Assembly (NCBI GenBank): GCA_021796315.1
Contig: JAJYOH010000012.1
Span: 1-30,107, forward strand
Source of the DNA: Chloroflexota bacterium
Lineage (GTDB): Bacteria > Chloroflexota > Anaerolineae > Anaerolineales > Villigracilaceae
Length of the DNA stretch: 30,107 nucleotides
Direction: 5' to 3'
The notes under the pieces were generated by a model. It was not told the DNA's origin, made no database searches, and was given only the letters and a program-made list of their open reading frames with translations. The translations under genes were made by a program, and so were the position numbers. Numbering within the stretch: the stretch's first letter is position 1; each line of letters opens with the position of its first letter. Shown piece by piece: positions 23,153-30,107 of this stretch.

Positions 23153-23183
23153 AGGCCGAAGTCAGCTGACTTCGGCCTTTGCT
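23153..23183 (+). terminator. Intrinsic terminator after the HD-GYP gene
   Basis: A perfect 26-bp palindrome (23153-23178; arms AGGCCGAAGTCAG and CTGACTTCGGCCT) is followed by TTGCTTTC on the plus strand. It begins 7 bp after the stop codon. Confidence 0.85.
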
Positions 23184-23195
23184 TTCGGGTAAAAT
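23167..23195 (+). promoter_or_regulatory. Putative promoter of the PIG-L gene overlapping the terminator
   Basis: TGACTT (23167-23172) within the terminator's right arm is 17 bp from TAAAAT (23190-23195). Both elements are imperfect. The start would be about 23202, just before the AAGGAG at 23209. Confidence 0.3.
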
Positions 23196-23223
23196 CGGCG
23201 CATATTTCAAGGAGCGATTACCC

Positions 23224-23964
23224 GTGACAAACGAAAAAGAATATATCCCTAAACGAGCAATGAGCATTCAGGCCCATCCCGATGATCAGGATTTTACTGT
23301 TGCCGGCACGCTTGCCAAATGGGCCAGGGCAGGCTGCGAGATCGTTTCCGTCCTTATCACCAGCGGAGACTCAGGCTCAAACAGCATCGAACACGATGCC
23401 GACTACAAGCCCAGGTTGGCGCAACTGCGCGAGGACGAGCAACTGGCCGCCAATAAAATACTTGGCATCAGGCAGACGGTCTTCCTGCGTTACCCCGACG
23501 GCGAACTGGTCGCCACCATCGGACTCCGCAAAGAGCTGACGCGTCTCATTCGCCAGCACAAACCGGATGTGGTTGTCACCGGCGATCCAAGCGGATGGTT
23601 TTATGGCAGCGATTACATCAACCACCCCGACCATCGCGCCGCCGCCGAAGCCGCCACCTACGCGGTCTTCCCGTCAGCCGGGACACGCCTCATTTTCCCG
23701 GACCTGTTAGCGGCGGGGTATGAACCGCACGAAGTTAAACGGTTGTACATCCACGGCAACGAAAAGCCCGATACGTGGATAGACATCCGCGAAACCATCG
23801 ACATAAAGATCGAAGCGTTGAAAAAACACGCCAGTCAGGGCGACACACACGACGTCGATAAGTGGATGCACGATTGGGCGCGCGAAGAAGGCAAAGACAA
23901 AGGCATCGAATTTTCAGAGTCGTACCGCGTGATGATCTTGAAAAAAGAAGAGGGCGAGGCTTGA
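23224..23964 (+). CDS. PIG-L/LmbE-family deacetylase
   Basis: This 246-residue protein has the PIG-L zinc motif near its start as AHPDDQD (H18, D20/D21) instead of the usual HPDDE, and the second motif NHPDHRAA. Family members remove acetyl groups from N-acetylglucosamine-type sugars in GPI, mycothiol, bacillithiol or lipid-sugar synthesis. GTG 23224 is chosen because AAGGAG (23209-23214) lies 9 bases before it; ATG 23260 is too close to the zinc motif. The following membrane gene starts at a TTG that overlaps this gene's stop by 4 bases, so the two are coupled. This suggests a sugar-lipid or glycan substrate at the membrane. Confidence 0.85.
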   Translation: MTNEKEYIPKRAMSIQAHPDDQDFTVAGTLAKWARAGCEIVSVLITSGDSGSNSIEHDADYKPRLAQLREDEQLAANKILGIRQTVFLRYPDGELVATIGLRKELTRLIRQHKPDVVVTGDPSGWFYGSDYINHPDHRAAAEAATYAVFPSAGTRLIFPDLLAAGYEPHEVKRLYIHGNEKPDTWIDIRETIDIKIEALKKHASQGDTHDVDKWMHDWAREEGKDKGIEFSESYRVMILKKEEGEA

Positions 23965-25742
23965 CCAAAAATTCAAATCCTTCCAGCGGCGGGCTCCCGC
24001 GGAGAATATCCATCGTCGCGAGTATCCTTGTCGGGCTGGGCGCAGCCTTCGGCGTTTATGTTTTATTCCTTCAAACGTCCGTCATCAGCCTGAGCAGGCT
24101 GGCTTTTGCTTTCGTTCTGTTCATTGCAGTTGCGATTGCAAACTATTTTTTCACCACCCATTATTTAAAAGATGGACTGACGAACATTCTGGTTCACAAA
24201 CCTTATGTCGTCAGTCTTTGCTTTCTTCTGCCGCTTTTGTTTCTGCCGTTGTTTTATGCAATGCCCACTTATCCGATCAATCCGCTCCTGCGCCCATGGA
24301 CGGATGTGGCCGTGCAATACGATGTCCACACTGATTCGCGCGCGCTTGATTTTTCAAAATCCGATATCCGTTTACAAATCGACAAGGATGTTTTGGATGC
24401 GCGCTCCTTCAGGGTGGTCGGGATATGGACATCGAGCGCAGACACATTCAGTCTCGACCCCGGAATGAGCGCTTCGCTGCAATGGGTCGGCACGGCATCG
24501 GCGTCCATGCTGTTGACGCTTCAAGCCCCGGCCGCAACTGGCTCCGTGACAATTTACTGGGACCAGTCCCGCAGCGTTTTCGAACTATCTCCCGATGCGT
24601 CGAAGCAAATCATCATGGCAAAAAAATTCAACACACCGTGGGGCGTCGGCGTCTTGTTGAATCTATCAATCTATATTTTTATTGTCTGGCTATTATTCGT
24701 ACTGACAGCTTTGCTCAATGGGAAATTCAATTTTATAAAATGGCTGGAACGCGCAGGAAGCTCAAAAGTTTTACTTGTTCTGCTTGCGATCATCCTTGCG
24801 GTCCTAACCGTCAAACTTCAACTGGACAGTCTCAACGGCGGAGCGGATAGCTACATTCACGGGACGCAATTATCCAGACACGAGGCCATCCTCAATGGAC
24901 AAGCTCCCAATCCCTGGCAATATCGGGTTTTATCGGAATATGTGGCGGAAGGATTCGTCCGCTTCTTTCAGCTTTTGAAAGTTCAGGATGCGATCAGTTT
25001 TGGCTTTATATCCCTGCGCCTTCTGCAAAACATCGCCGTCTTTTTATTGGCCTTTGCTCTTTTCAAAAAAGTTTCAGGCTCGAATGTATTTGCCCTGTTG
25101 GGAATGCTTCTGCTTGCCAGCAGTATGAAAAATGCTTTTTACGATAACGACCTTTCGTTCAACACTTATTTCGACCTGATCTTTTATCTACTCGCTGTTC
25201 TATTGATCCTCAACCGAAAATATTATTGGCTCGTCCTCGTGACCATCTTCGCGGCTCTCAACCGTGAGACCAGCGGCCTGATCCCATTTCTGGCGCTGGC
25301 GGCTTTGGTCAATGAAGAACTTCCCCTCTTCAAAAAACTCCTGCCATTTCTATTTTCCGGTTTGGCCTTCGCAGCCGTATTCATCGGGTTACATGTTCTC
25401 TATCCGGGTCGCCCGCTTTACATTCCCTACGAAGTGGCGCCTGGTCTCCCTATGCTGATCTATAACGTGACCCGCGCCTTTACATGGACTCAACTCTTTT
25501 TCACGCTGGGACTTATCCCCGTCATTGGTTTGTTGTTCATCTTTGAGTGGCCGCGCTTGTGGCAATATTTCTTTTTGATCATGATCCCGGCCTGGTTCGC
25601 GATTCATTTTGTGCTCAGCATCGCGGGCGAGACACGCTTATTCCTCGTGCCGCAAACTGTAATCTTTATCCCCGGCGTTTTGTTTTCCATTAAATATTTA
25701 ATCAACCATAAAGACACAAAAGAATTCAAACTTGAATCTTAG
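23961..25742 (+). CDS. Large polytopic membrane protein of unknown function (GT-C-like)
   Basis: The product has about 593 residues with three hydrophobic helices to residue 110, an outer soluble beta-rich region (about 120-220), and then eight or nine helices. Conserved-looking spots in the second half are NPWQYRVLSEYV, FYDNDLSFNTYFDLIFY, ALNRETSGLIPF and GETRLFLVPQ. This architecture resembles GT-C-type glycosyltransferases or lipid-linked sugar flippases without a diagnostic motif. The start is taken as TTG 23961, which overlaps the PIG-L stop (TTGA) and has GAGGGCGAGG upstream. The longer open frame to 23862 lies inside the PIG-L gene. Stop TAG 25740-25742 overlaps the stop of the convergent gene. 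Confidence 0.6.
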   Translation: MTKNSNPSSGGLPRRISIVASILVGLGAAFGVYVLFLQTSVISLSRLAFAFVLFIAVAIANYFFTTHYLKDGLTNILVHKPYVVSLCFLLPLLFLPLFYAMPTYPINPLLRPWTDVAVQYDVHTDSRALDFSKSDIRLQIDKDVLDARSFRVVGIWTSSADTFSLDPGMSASLQWVGTASASMLLTLQAPAATGSVTIYWDQSRSVFELSPDASKQIIMAKKFNTPWGVGVLLNLSIYIFIVWLLFVLTALLNGKFNFIKWLERAGSSKVLLVLLAIILAVLTVKLQLDSLNGGADSYIHGTQLSRHEAILNGQAPNPWQYRVLSEYVAEGFVRFFQLLKVQDAISFGFISLRLLQNIAVFLLAFALFKKVSGSNVFALLGMLLLASSMKNAFYDNDLSFNTYFDLIFYLLAVLLILNRKYYWLVLVTIFAALNRETSGLIPFLALAALVNEELPLFKKLLPFLFSGLAFAAVFIGLHVLYPGRPLYIPYEVAPGLPMLIYNVTRAFTWTQLFFTLGLIPVIGLLFIFEWPRLWQYFFLIMIPAWFAIHFVLSIAGETRLFLVPQTVIFIPGVLFSIKYLINHKDTKEFKLES

Positions 25743-26758
25743 GCAACTGCTTTTAAAACTTTCAACGCCCGAAGCGTGACCCATTTATTCGGTTGTTTCT
25801 TTGCGCCGAAATCCACCCATGTTTTTCCGGCATAATCAAATTCCAACGGCCACTGGCCGCGATCGTTTTGTTTTTCGCGGATGATGTTCAGCGTGTTCGC
25901 CAGCCGCGGATCATTTCCGTAACCCAGGTTCACGAGAGATTCAGCCAGCTGCAGCAGGTCAGTAATATAGAACACAGGGAATCCAAACTTCCACCAGTCG
26001 CGGCTTGGTTTTCCATTCTTGATCCTTGTTGGATATTTTGCCGTGGCCGGATCGATACCGAAGAAGAAATCCGCACCTTGTTTGATGGCCTTCCGAATCA
26101 GCGGCGTTCTCCTCGCAACAGGCCATTTGCCGAAAGCCAGCATCACCTTGACCGCACCCCACGCACAAGACAAACTATTATTCACACCGCAAGCGAAGTT
26201 TGGTCCGCACTTGTACGCATAATAGCGGACAGGCGCATCCTTATCTTCCAGCGGCGCGATGCCCACACCCGTGACCGTGCGCGCCATCCACTCGTAGGCT
26301 TTTTTCAAGCGCGGATCATCGTAGCCCAATTCCATCAGCGACCAGCAAAGATTCCCCTGCAGGCAATCCACTGTCCCGGAGGGTGCGCCGGATGTAGTTG
26401 TGGTGAATTGACCGCCTTCAGTCATCTGATCCACCAAATATTTACAGCCCTGATTGATCCGTTTATCTTCATTGGCTAACGCGCCAAGTTGACCAAGCAT
26501 GATGATCGACCAAACAGTCGATCTATATTTTTGGGTATATCCCGGCCCCGGCTTGACCCAATATCCGGCTTGTTCCATGTGGGAAAGGACTTCTGCAATT
26601 GGCCCCTCTTTGTGCGCCTTCTTGCGCGCGGACTTCATCCTTGCATCGTCGGCGGGAAGTTCCAGCAAATCACGCAACGCCAGATAACGGACACCAGGAT
26701 TTTCAGATTCAAGCAGCCACGAAACAGAGTCGCCGCGAAGTTGATTCTGCCAGGACAT
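25739..26758 (-). CDS. Alpha/alpha-toroid (terpenoid cyclase/prenyltransferase-like) protein
   Basis: This 339-residue soluble protein has repeated helix pairs with WSIIMLGQLGAL, LCWSLMELGYDDPRL, SLSCAWGAVKVMLAFG and RDWWKFGFPVFYITDLLQ, the pattern of squalene-hopene-cyclase and prenyltransferase toroids. The DXDD motif of cyclases is not visible, so enzymatic activity is doubtful. Homologues are sometimes mislabelled as NifH; no P-loop or Fe-S cysteines support that. ATG 26758 has GGGAGGGA upstream. Its stop overlaps the convergent membrane gene by 4 bases. A promoter lies at 26829-26837. Confidence 0.65.
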   Translation of the reverse strand: MSWQNQLRGDSVSWLLESENPGVRYLALRDLLELPADDARMKSARKKAHKEGPIAEVLSHMEQAGYWVKPGPGYTQKYRSTVWSIIMLGQLGALANEDKRINQGCKYLVDQMTEGGQFTTTTSGAPSGTVDCLQGNLCWSLMELGYDDPRLKKAYEWMARTVTGVGIAPLEDKDAPVRYYAYKCGPNFACGVNNSLSCAWGAVKVMLAFGKWPVARRTPLIRKAIKQGADFFFGIDPATAKYPTRIKNGKPSRDWWKFGFPVFYITDLLQLAESLVNLGYGNDPRLANTLNIIREKQNDRGQWPLEFDYAGKTWVDFGAKKQPNKWVTLRALKVLKAVA

Positions 26759-26828
26759 GCGTCCCTCCCACAGGGCTTATTTATTGATCGTTGATTACCA
26801 GGAAATCGAATGATGTAGTTATGAAATC

Positions 26829-26837
26829 AGTGTAGCA
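26829..26837 (-). promoter_or_regulatory. Putative extended -10 promoter of the toroid protein gene
   Basis: TGCTACACT on the minus strand is identical to the extended -10 of the tungstate regulator promoter (4874-4882). The -35 is weak. The start would leave a leader of about 65 bases. Confidence 0.4.
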
Positions 26838-26886
26838 CTTCTGAAATCGTAGACATTAAAGACAGAATCGCAAAACCCATCAAGCC

Positions 26887-27285
26887 TTAATCTTCCACAA
26901 GATTGCCAGGCTGTTCCTTATTCCACTTGGCGACAAAATCATCAGTTGTTTTCCCAATGTTGGCCTTGTTCAGGATTGTCGCATAAAACTTTGTGGAGTC
27001 ATTCAACTGGCGCAGCATGGACGGTTCGGGACGGAAAAGAATATCCAGACTGCCGTCCATGCGGATGGTGGGCGTGAACGTTCCCAACCCCTCGACCTTG
27101 ACCGGCTGCCCGTTGCGATGCGCCATCAAAATTGCATCGCGTAATTCATAGACCACGAAAAGGATCTCGCCTGTGTTCAATCCGGTACGCATTGCGATAT
27201 CTTCCACCACCTGCGGCGTTTGCCTTGTCGGTTCCAGCTTGATCTCCGGACGATACTTGCGGACAGCCGTGATTCTCTTAGCCAT
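26887..27285 (-). CDS. HU/IHF-fold DNA-binding protein
   Basis: The 132-residue product has a basic start (MAKRITAVRKYRPEIKLEPT), helices with TPQVVEDIAMRTGLNTGEIL and AILMAHRNGQPVKVEGLGTF, and then FTPTIRMDGSLDILFRP. The GLGTF plus arginine strand is the HU beta-saddle motif. The C-terminal roughly 40 residues are extra to a minimal HU. It probably bends DNA or acts as a nucleoid or regulatory protein. ATG 27285 is chosen over a TTG at 27303 because GGGGGA lies 4 bases upstream and it gives the usual MAKR start. Four 21-bp-spaced sites in its upstream region suggest autoregulation. Confidence 0.7.
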   Translation of the reverse strand: MAKRITAVRKYRPEIKLEPTRQTPQVVEDIAMRTGLNTGEILFVVYELRDAILMAHRNGQPVKVEGLGTFTPTIRMDGSLDILFRPEPSMLRQLNDSTKFYATILNKANIGKTTDDFVAKWNKEQPGNLVED

Positions 27286-27325
27286 GTTTCCCCCTTGAGC
27301 CAATGAAATGTCGATTTGATGGTTG

Positions 27326-27354
27326 ATTCTACCAAAATCTCGCCGAGAAAAAAG
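27326..27354 (-). promoter_or_regulatory. Putative promoter of the HU-like gene
   Basis: On the minus strand, -10 TAGAAT (27331-27326) lies 17 bp from a weak -35 CTTTTT (27354-27349). The first core of the phased array (27338-27348) sits between them, so a bound protein would block RNA polymerase. Confidence 0.4.
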
Positions 27355-27421
27355 ATTTTTTAGACGAGATAATTATTTTTCTCGGCAAGATATTTAATTT
27401 TCTTGCCGAGATATTTTAGTT
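27338..27421. repeat. Four tandem 21-bp units with palindromic TCTYGCCGAGA-type cores
   Basis: Cores begin at 27338 (TCTCGCCGAGA), 27359 (TTTAGACGAGA, degenerate), 27380 (TCTCGGCAAGA) and 27401 (TCTTGCCGAGA), each exactly 21 bp apart, joined by AT-rich spacers such as TATTTAATTT. The third core is the inverted form of the fourth. Cores are GC-rich and quasi-palindromic, and 21 bp is two DNA turns, so sites face the same side. This looks like a multi-site operator of the HU-like gene. Confidence 0.75.
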
Positions 27422-27521
27422 TTCAAGGCTGAAATTTGGATTTGATTGGCTTGAAAGATGGTTTCCTTATTGGTTTTTGAAAAGCTAAGCAGAGATTTCG
27501 GACTCATCCCCTATCTTATAA

Positions 27522-27556
27522 AAGACTTCCGAGTTCTTGAAGAACTCGGAAATCTT
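27522..27556. repeat. Palindromic repeat at the downstream edge of the DUF5131 gene
   Basis: TTCCGAGTTCTT (27527-27538) and AAGAACTCGGAA (27540-27551) pair perfectly around a single G, and AAGA/TCTT extend the stem beyond one mismatch. The core AGTTCTTGAAGAAC recurs at 29417-29430. It could also help end the DUF5131 transcript (TTTATAAG follows on the minus strand). Together with 27422-27521 this makes a stretch with no gene. Confidence 0.7.
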
Positions 27557-27616
27557 ACGGAGCCGCCACAAATGACACAAAACAAAACTACAAGCACAAA
27601 ACCTGCGGCTTTTTTC

Positions 27617-28345
27617 TTATACACCTGCGAAATTTATGCCTGCTGGCATTTCATCCCAAGTTCGACCTTCGAGAGTGCGTCCGGCTTTTTTCTTTTGTAC
27701 GCCACCCCATTGTTTGAAGAAAAACGGGACATTGGCTTTCAAACATTGATCTCGAATGTCTGTTACCCATGTTGGGTCAAGTGGGCGCGCGCCGGGACCA
27801 GATTCTCCCCCGACAATCGCCCAGTCAATGCCCTTGAGTTTCAATTTCGGCAATGGCCCAAGCAAAGGTTCAAGCGAAAGAAATTTTGTCTTCGCGCCTG
27901 TTCTCCGTAAATGGTCAATACGAAAGGTGTAATCTTGATTCTCGACACTGACACCCATCCACACATTTTCAGGCCAATCAATCTTCGGGCTCAGTTCTTC
28001 CAATCGCTCGGCACGTTTGGTCAACACTTGGAAAGTATGCCAATGAGCACGATGCATAACATCAAAGATTTCTAACACAAACTCAACTGGCACATCCTTG
28101 TGGAACAGATCGCTCATGGAGTTGACGAAAATCGTCTGCGGTTTTTTCCATTCAAGCGGCTTTTCCATGGCGTTTTCATGCAGAGTGAGTTTGAAGCCGT
28201 TGCGGTAATTGGCTTGTCCCATGGCCTGCAAACGTTTTGCCATACGTTCGGCATAACAATGTTTACAGCCAGGGCTGATCTTTGTGCAGCCGGTTAAAGG
28301 ATTCCAAGTAGATTCTGTCCACTCGATCCCTGAATGTTCAGCCAT
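27617..28345 (-). CDS. DUF5131 (phage Gp37/Gp68 family) three-Cys-motif protein
   Basis: This 242-residue protein begins [14 protein letters not shown], then [13 protein letters not shown], so cysteines C20, C27 and C30 form the three-Cys motif of PF07505. The later parts, [35 protein letters not shown] and [12 protein letters not shown], are also typical. The cysteines and fold resemble radical-SAM-type [4Fe-4S] proteins; the reaction is unknown. It is found in phages and cellular genomes. ATG 28345 has AAGGAG upstream and replaces a longer open frame that lacks a ribosome site. The gene follows tcmP by 60 bp on the same strand, the usual partnership. Confidence 0.85.
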   Translation of the reverse strand: MAEHSGIEWTESTWNPLTGCTKISPGCKHCYAERMAKRLQAMGQANYRNGFKLTLHENAMEKPLEWKKPQTIFVNSMSDLFHKDVPVEFVLEIFDVMHRAHWHTFQVLTKRAERLEELSPKIDWPENVWMGVSVENQDYTFRIDHLRRTGAKTKFLSLEPLLGPLPKLKLKGIDWAIVGGESGPGARPLDPTWVTDIRDQCLKANVPFFFKQWGGVQKKKAGRTLEGRTWDEMPAGINFAGV

Positions 28346-28405
28346 TTTTTCTCCTTGAAAAATTACCAGTAAATACATTTCAATGATAGCACGGTTGTTC
28401 TGTGC

Positions 28406-29293
28406 TTACAATAAATTTTGCTGGCCATAATAGTTCTTCTTTGTAACTTCATTCCAGATTTTATTACCCAGTGGGTGCTTGCTAGCAAAAATGAGCCTAT
28501 AAAGCGGAGCATTCTTTTCTGTGTTTCGAATCAAAGGTTCTCTAACAGTTTGTTGATGATCATTGATTACAACATATCCGATTTTGCCTAATTTGGCTTT
28601 GTAATGGTCAATAAGCATTCGATGAATTCCAACGGTTTCTCTCTTGGTAGAAGCATCCTTATAAATATTTCGCCACTCTCTATCACCGAAGAATCTGTCA
28701 ATAACCGTATCTTCGTTTGCACTTAAATATTTATCGAGATTTCGAGTTAAACCATTCTGAGAGTAATGTATGATTAAATCCATTGTCTTCATTTTTCCCA
28801 AAGCTTCGACAGTAGACCACTCTAGCTCAAGTCCCTCTGGGTCAAGAACTGCCAAATTTAGACATGAACCAACACCTTTAATAAAAACTTTGTCGCTATG
28901 TTCTATATCGTTGACTACTTCTTTTACTTTTTGGTTTGCGTCACCAACCAAAGGATGAATATGACTTTGAGAAATATTCGACCCTTTAGTTCGTTCCTGT
29001 AAATAATCAATATTTTGTTTTTCCAAATCACCAAAATAGTAGTCGGTAAACGGGTATTGAGTTTTAAGGGCTAATAAAGGAGAGCCTAATAAGAATTCGT
29101 TTGTTCCTCGAACAATACATTTTCCTGGTCCAGAAAACAGATCGATATAAATCCTTTTTCGCCAAGATTTGTTTCGCATTGCAATTTCAAATGTATCAAT
29201 ATACCTTTGAACGTAAAATAGCTTTTCTTTGACCCACTCGCCAGATTCTCTTGCAGGTAATCCATCATCCTCAGGGAGCAAATATTTGTCCAT
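28406..29293 (-). CDS. tcmP: Three-Cys-motif partner protein TcmP
   Basis: The 295-residue product has IYIDLFSGPGKC (D51, G55-G57), GSPLLAL near residue 70, and VLDPEGLELEW (D151, P152), the hallmark spots of TcmP. The FSGPG and DPEG motifs resemble the SAM-binding and catalytic loops of a class I methyltransferase, though enzyme activity is unproven. ATG 29293 has AAGGAG 7 bases upstream. The gene is AT-rich compared with neighbours, which fits acquisition by transfer. It is first in a two-gene unit with the DUF5131 protein and has its own extended -10 promoter. Confidence 0.87.
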   Translation of the reverse strand: MDKYLLPEDDGLPARESGEWVKEKLFYVQRYIDTFEIAMRNKSWRKRIYIDLFSGPGKCIVRGTNEFLLGSPLLALKTQYPFTDYYFGDLEKQNIDYLQERTKGSNISQSHIHPLVGDANQKVKEVVNDIEHSDKVFIKGVGSCLNLAVLDPEGLELEWSTVEALGKMKTMDLIIHYSQNGLTRNLDKYLSANEDTVIDRFFGDREWRNIYKDASTKRETVGIHRMLIDHYKAKLGKIGYVVINDHQQTVREPLIRNTEKNAPLYRLIFASKHPLGNKIWNEVTKKNYYGQQNLL

Positions 29294-29324
29294 CCCAAAC
29301 TCTCCTTTTTATTTGATGGTAAAA

Positions 29325-29333
29325 GTATAGCAT
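29325..29333 (-). promoter_or_regulatory. Putative extended -10 promoter of the tcmP unit
   Basis: TGCTATACT on the minus strand gives TATACT with the TG extension. A partial -35, TTCACC, lies 18 bp upstream. The start is about 25 bases before ATG 29293. Confidence 0.5.
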
Positions 29334-29410
29334 TGGTTTCAAAATTCTGGTGAACAGTTTAATCAACCTATTTGACGTTATTTTGAGGGATGTATGATGG
29401 AAATGAAAGA

Positions 29411-29440
29411 CATCTAAGTTCTTGAAGAACCCAGAGGTCG
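29411..29440. repeat. Palindromic repeat upstream of tcmP
   Basis: GTTCTTGAAGAAC (29418-29430) is a palindrome identical to the centre of the repeat at 27522-27556; flanks are partly conserved (left AGACATCTA against AGACTTCCG). The two copies bracket the tcmP/DUF5131 unit. Confidence 0.6.
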
Positions 29441-29477
29441 ACAGGCATTCGCATCAAATATACGATTTATGGAATAA

Positions 29478-30107
29478 CTATCCCTGCAACACTTCCCACT
29501 CCGCCAGCCTCTCATCCATCTCTCGTTGCGTGGACTCGTATTCCTTCCCCAGTCGCGTGACCTCGGCTGCGTCCGCAGGCGGGTTTTCCAATTGCGCGCC
29601 GAGTTCGGCCAGTTGTGTTTCGAGAGCGGCGATCTTATTTTCCAATTGCTGCAATTGCGCCATCTTTCTTCGTTCTTCCTTTGCGGAGTCCGACGTCTCC
29701 CGACGTCGGGGTTTTGCACCAGACTCCGAAGTCTGGAGACTTCGGAGTCCTTCAAGCCTCGCCGCTTCCTTCTCTCTTTCATCCCGCATCTGTGAATACG
29801 TGCCCTTGAAGGCGATCATGCGCGACTCATCCGGGTCCACTTCCCAGATCTGAGTGCCAAGCGCGTCAATCAAATAACGGTCGTGAGTGACGAGCAAAAT
29901 CGTCCCGGCATAATCATCCAGCACAGCTTCCAAAACTTCCTGCGAGGGAATGTCAAGATGATTGGTCGGCTCGTCGAGCAGTAAAAGATTTGTATCCTGC
30001 AAAGCCAGCTTGGCCAACGCCAAACGTCCGCGCTCGCCGCCGGACAGCACTTCGACTTTTTTATATGCGTCATCGCCACTGAAAAGATATTTGCCGAGAT
30101 ACTCGCG
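29478..30107 (-). CDS. ABC-F family ATPase, C-terminal part (gene continues beyond the right edge)
   Basis: The 209 residues in the window start inside the second nucleotide-binding domain: REYLGKYLFSGDDAY, signature LSGGERGRLALAKL, Walker B LLLLDEPTNHLD and H-loop VTHDR. Then come a basic linker and a coiled-coil C-terminus (about the last 70 residues). ABC-F proteins bind ribosomes and act in translation or antibiotic protection; they are not transporters. The frame is open to 30107, so the start and first ATPase domain are beyond the edge. The linker encoded by 29687-29750 is made by a palindromic repeat inserted in frame, giving low-complexity residues such as LRSLQTSESGAKPRRRETSD. Confidence 0.9.
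   Translation of the reverse strand, partial: REYLGKYLFSGDDAYKKVEVLSGGERGRLALAKLALQDTNLLLLDEPTNHLDIPSQEVLEAVLDDYAGTILLVTHDRYLIDALGTQIWEVDPDESRMIAFKGTYSQMRDEREKEAARLEGLRSLQTSESGAKPRRRETSDSAKEERRKMAQLQQLENKIAALETQLAELGAQLENPPADAAEVTRLGKEYESTQREMDERLAEWEVLQG
29687..29750. repeat. Palindromic repeats inside the ABC-F coding sequence
   Basis: GACTCCGAAGTCT (29722-29734) and AGACTTCGGAGTC (29737-29749) form a perfect 13-bp inverted repeat with a 2-base gap. Next to it are GTCCGACGTCTCC and the palindrome CCCGACGTCGGG (29700-29711). The unit resembles the intergenic GACTTCGGA-type repeats at 48-62 and 27522-27556 but lies in the linker of the ABC-F gene without breaking its frame. Confidence 0.75.

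Noticed and set aside
25739..26758. Nitrogenase iron protein NifH
   Set aside because: Such proteins are sometimes labelled so, but there is no P-loop or Fe-S cysteine pair; the sequence fits an alpha/alpha toroid.
27338..27421. Replication origin iterons
   Set aside because: Four spaced repeats could suggest iterons, but there is no replication initiator gene or DnaA box cluster nearby; an operator array fits better.
27458..27910. 150-residue plus-strand protein
   Set aside because: It runs over a palindromic repeat and antisense to the DUF5131 gene, with no ribosome site.
1..30107. CRISPR array, tRNA, rRNA, insertion sequence or prophage
   Set aside because: No regularly spaced direct repeats with unique spacers, no cloverleaf, no transposase, integrase or phage structural genes were seen; DUF5131 alone, though known from phages, is not evidence of a prophage.

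Overview
The window looks like a chromosomal segment of a Chloroflexota bacterium, most likely Anaerolineae-like. This is inferred from the gene mix (family-39-like membrane glycosyltransferases, T/A/P-rich lipoprotein linkers, multi-PAS sensors, NYN and DUF1232 proteins) and from abundant short palindromic repeats. No rRNA, tRNA, CRISPR array or transposase gene was seen.

Layout. (1) 1-383: on the minus strand, a consensus promoter, a SAM-I riboswitch and its terminator, controlling a gene beyond the left edge. (2) 384-4783: an AT-rich block of polytopic membrane glycosyltransferase-like genes, in which the first copy is a pseudogene with a large internal deletion. (3) 4908-10075: a tungstate (possibly molybdate) uptake locus: HTH/ligand-binding regulator, small lipoprotein, TiaS-like protein, integral membrane protein, then tupA, tupB and tupC, with an intrinsic terminator between tupA and tupB. 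(4) 10182-12136 (minus): a small Cys-rich protein, a PQQ-type sugar dehydrogenase lipoprotein and a DUF1232 protein. (5) 12265-15555: an NYN-domain protein and an HDAC-family deacetylase, both apparently leaderless, and a convergent aromatic amino acid (histidine) ammonia-lyase. (6) 15605-16288: a 5'-truncated gene remnant with its terminator, then a chain of micro-ORFs. (7) 16285-23145: a signalling cluster of a membrane PAS/GAF histidine kinase, a single-domain response regulator and a REC-PAS-GAF-HD-GYP protein predicted to degrade c-di-GMP. (8) 23224-26758: a PIG-L deacetylase coupled to a large membrane protein, and a convergent alpha/alpha-toroid protein. (9) 26887-29293 (minus): an HU-like DNA-binding protein behind an array of four 21-bp-spaced sites, then a DUF5131 three-Cys-motif protein with its TcmP partner in AT-rich DNA bracketed by two related palindromes. 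(10) 29478-30107: the C-terminal part of an ABC-F ATPase whose coding sequence contains a palindromic repeat.

How the genes work together. The tup locus plausibly couples oxyanion sensing (regulator) to capture (TupA) and import (TupB/TupC). The kinase, response regulator and HD-GYP genes form a probable phosphorelay to c-di-GMP output. TcmP and DUF5131 form a recurrent but functionally undefined pair. The most promising little-described items are the phased array upstream of the HU-like gene, the TcmP/DUF5131 module with its flanking palindromes, the non-transport genes inside the tungstate locus, and the repeat inside the ABC-F coding sequence.
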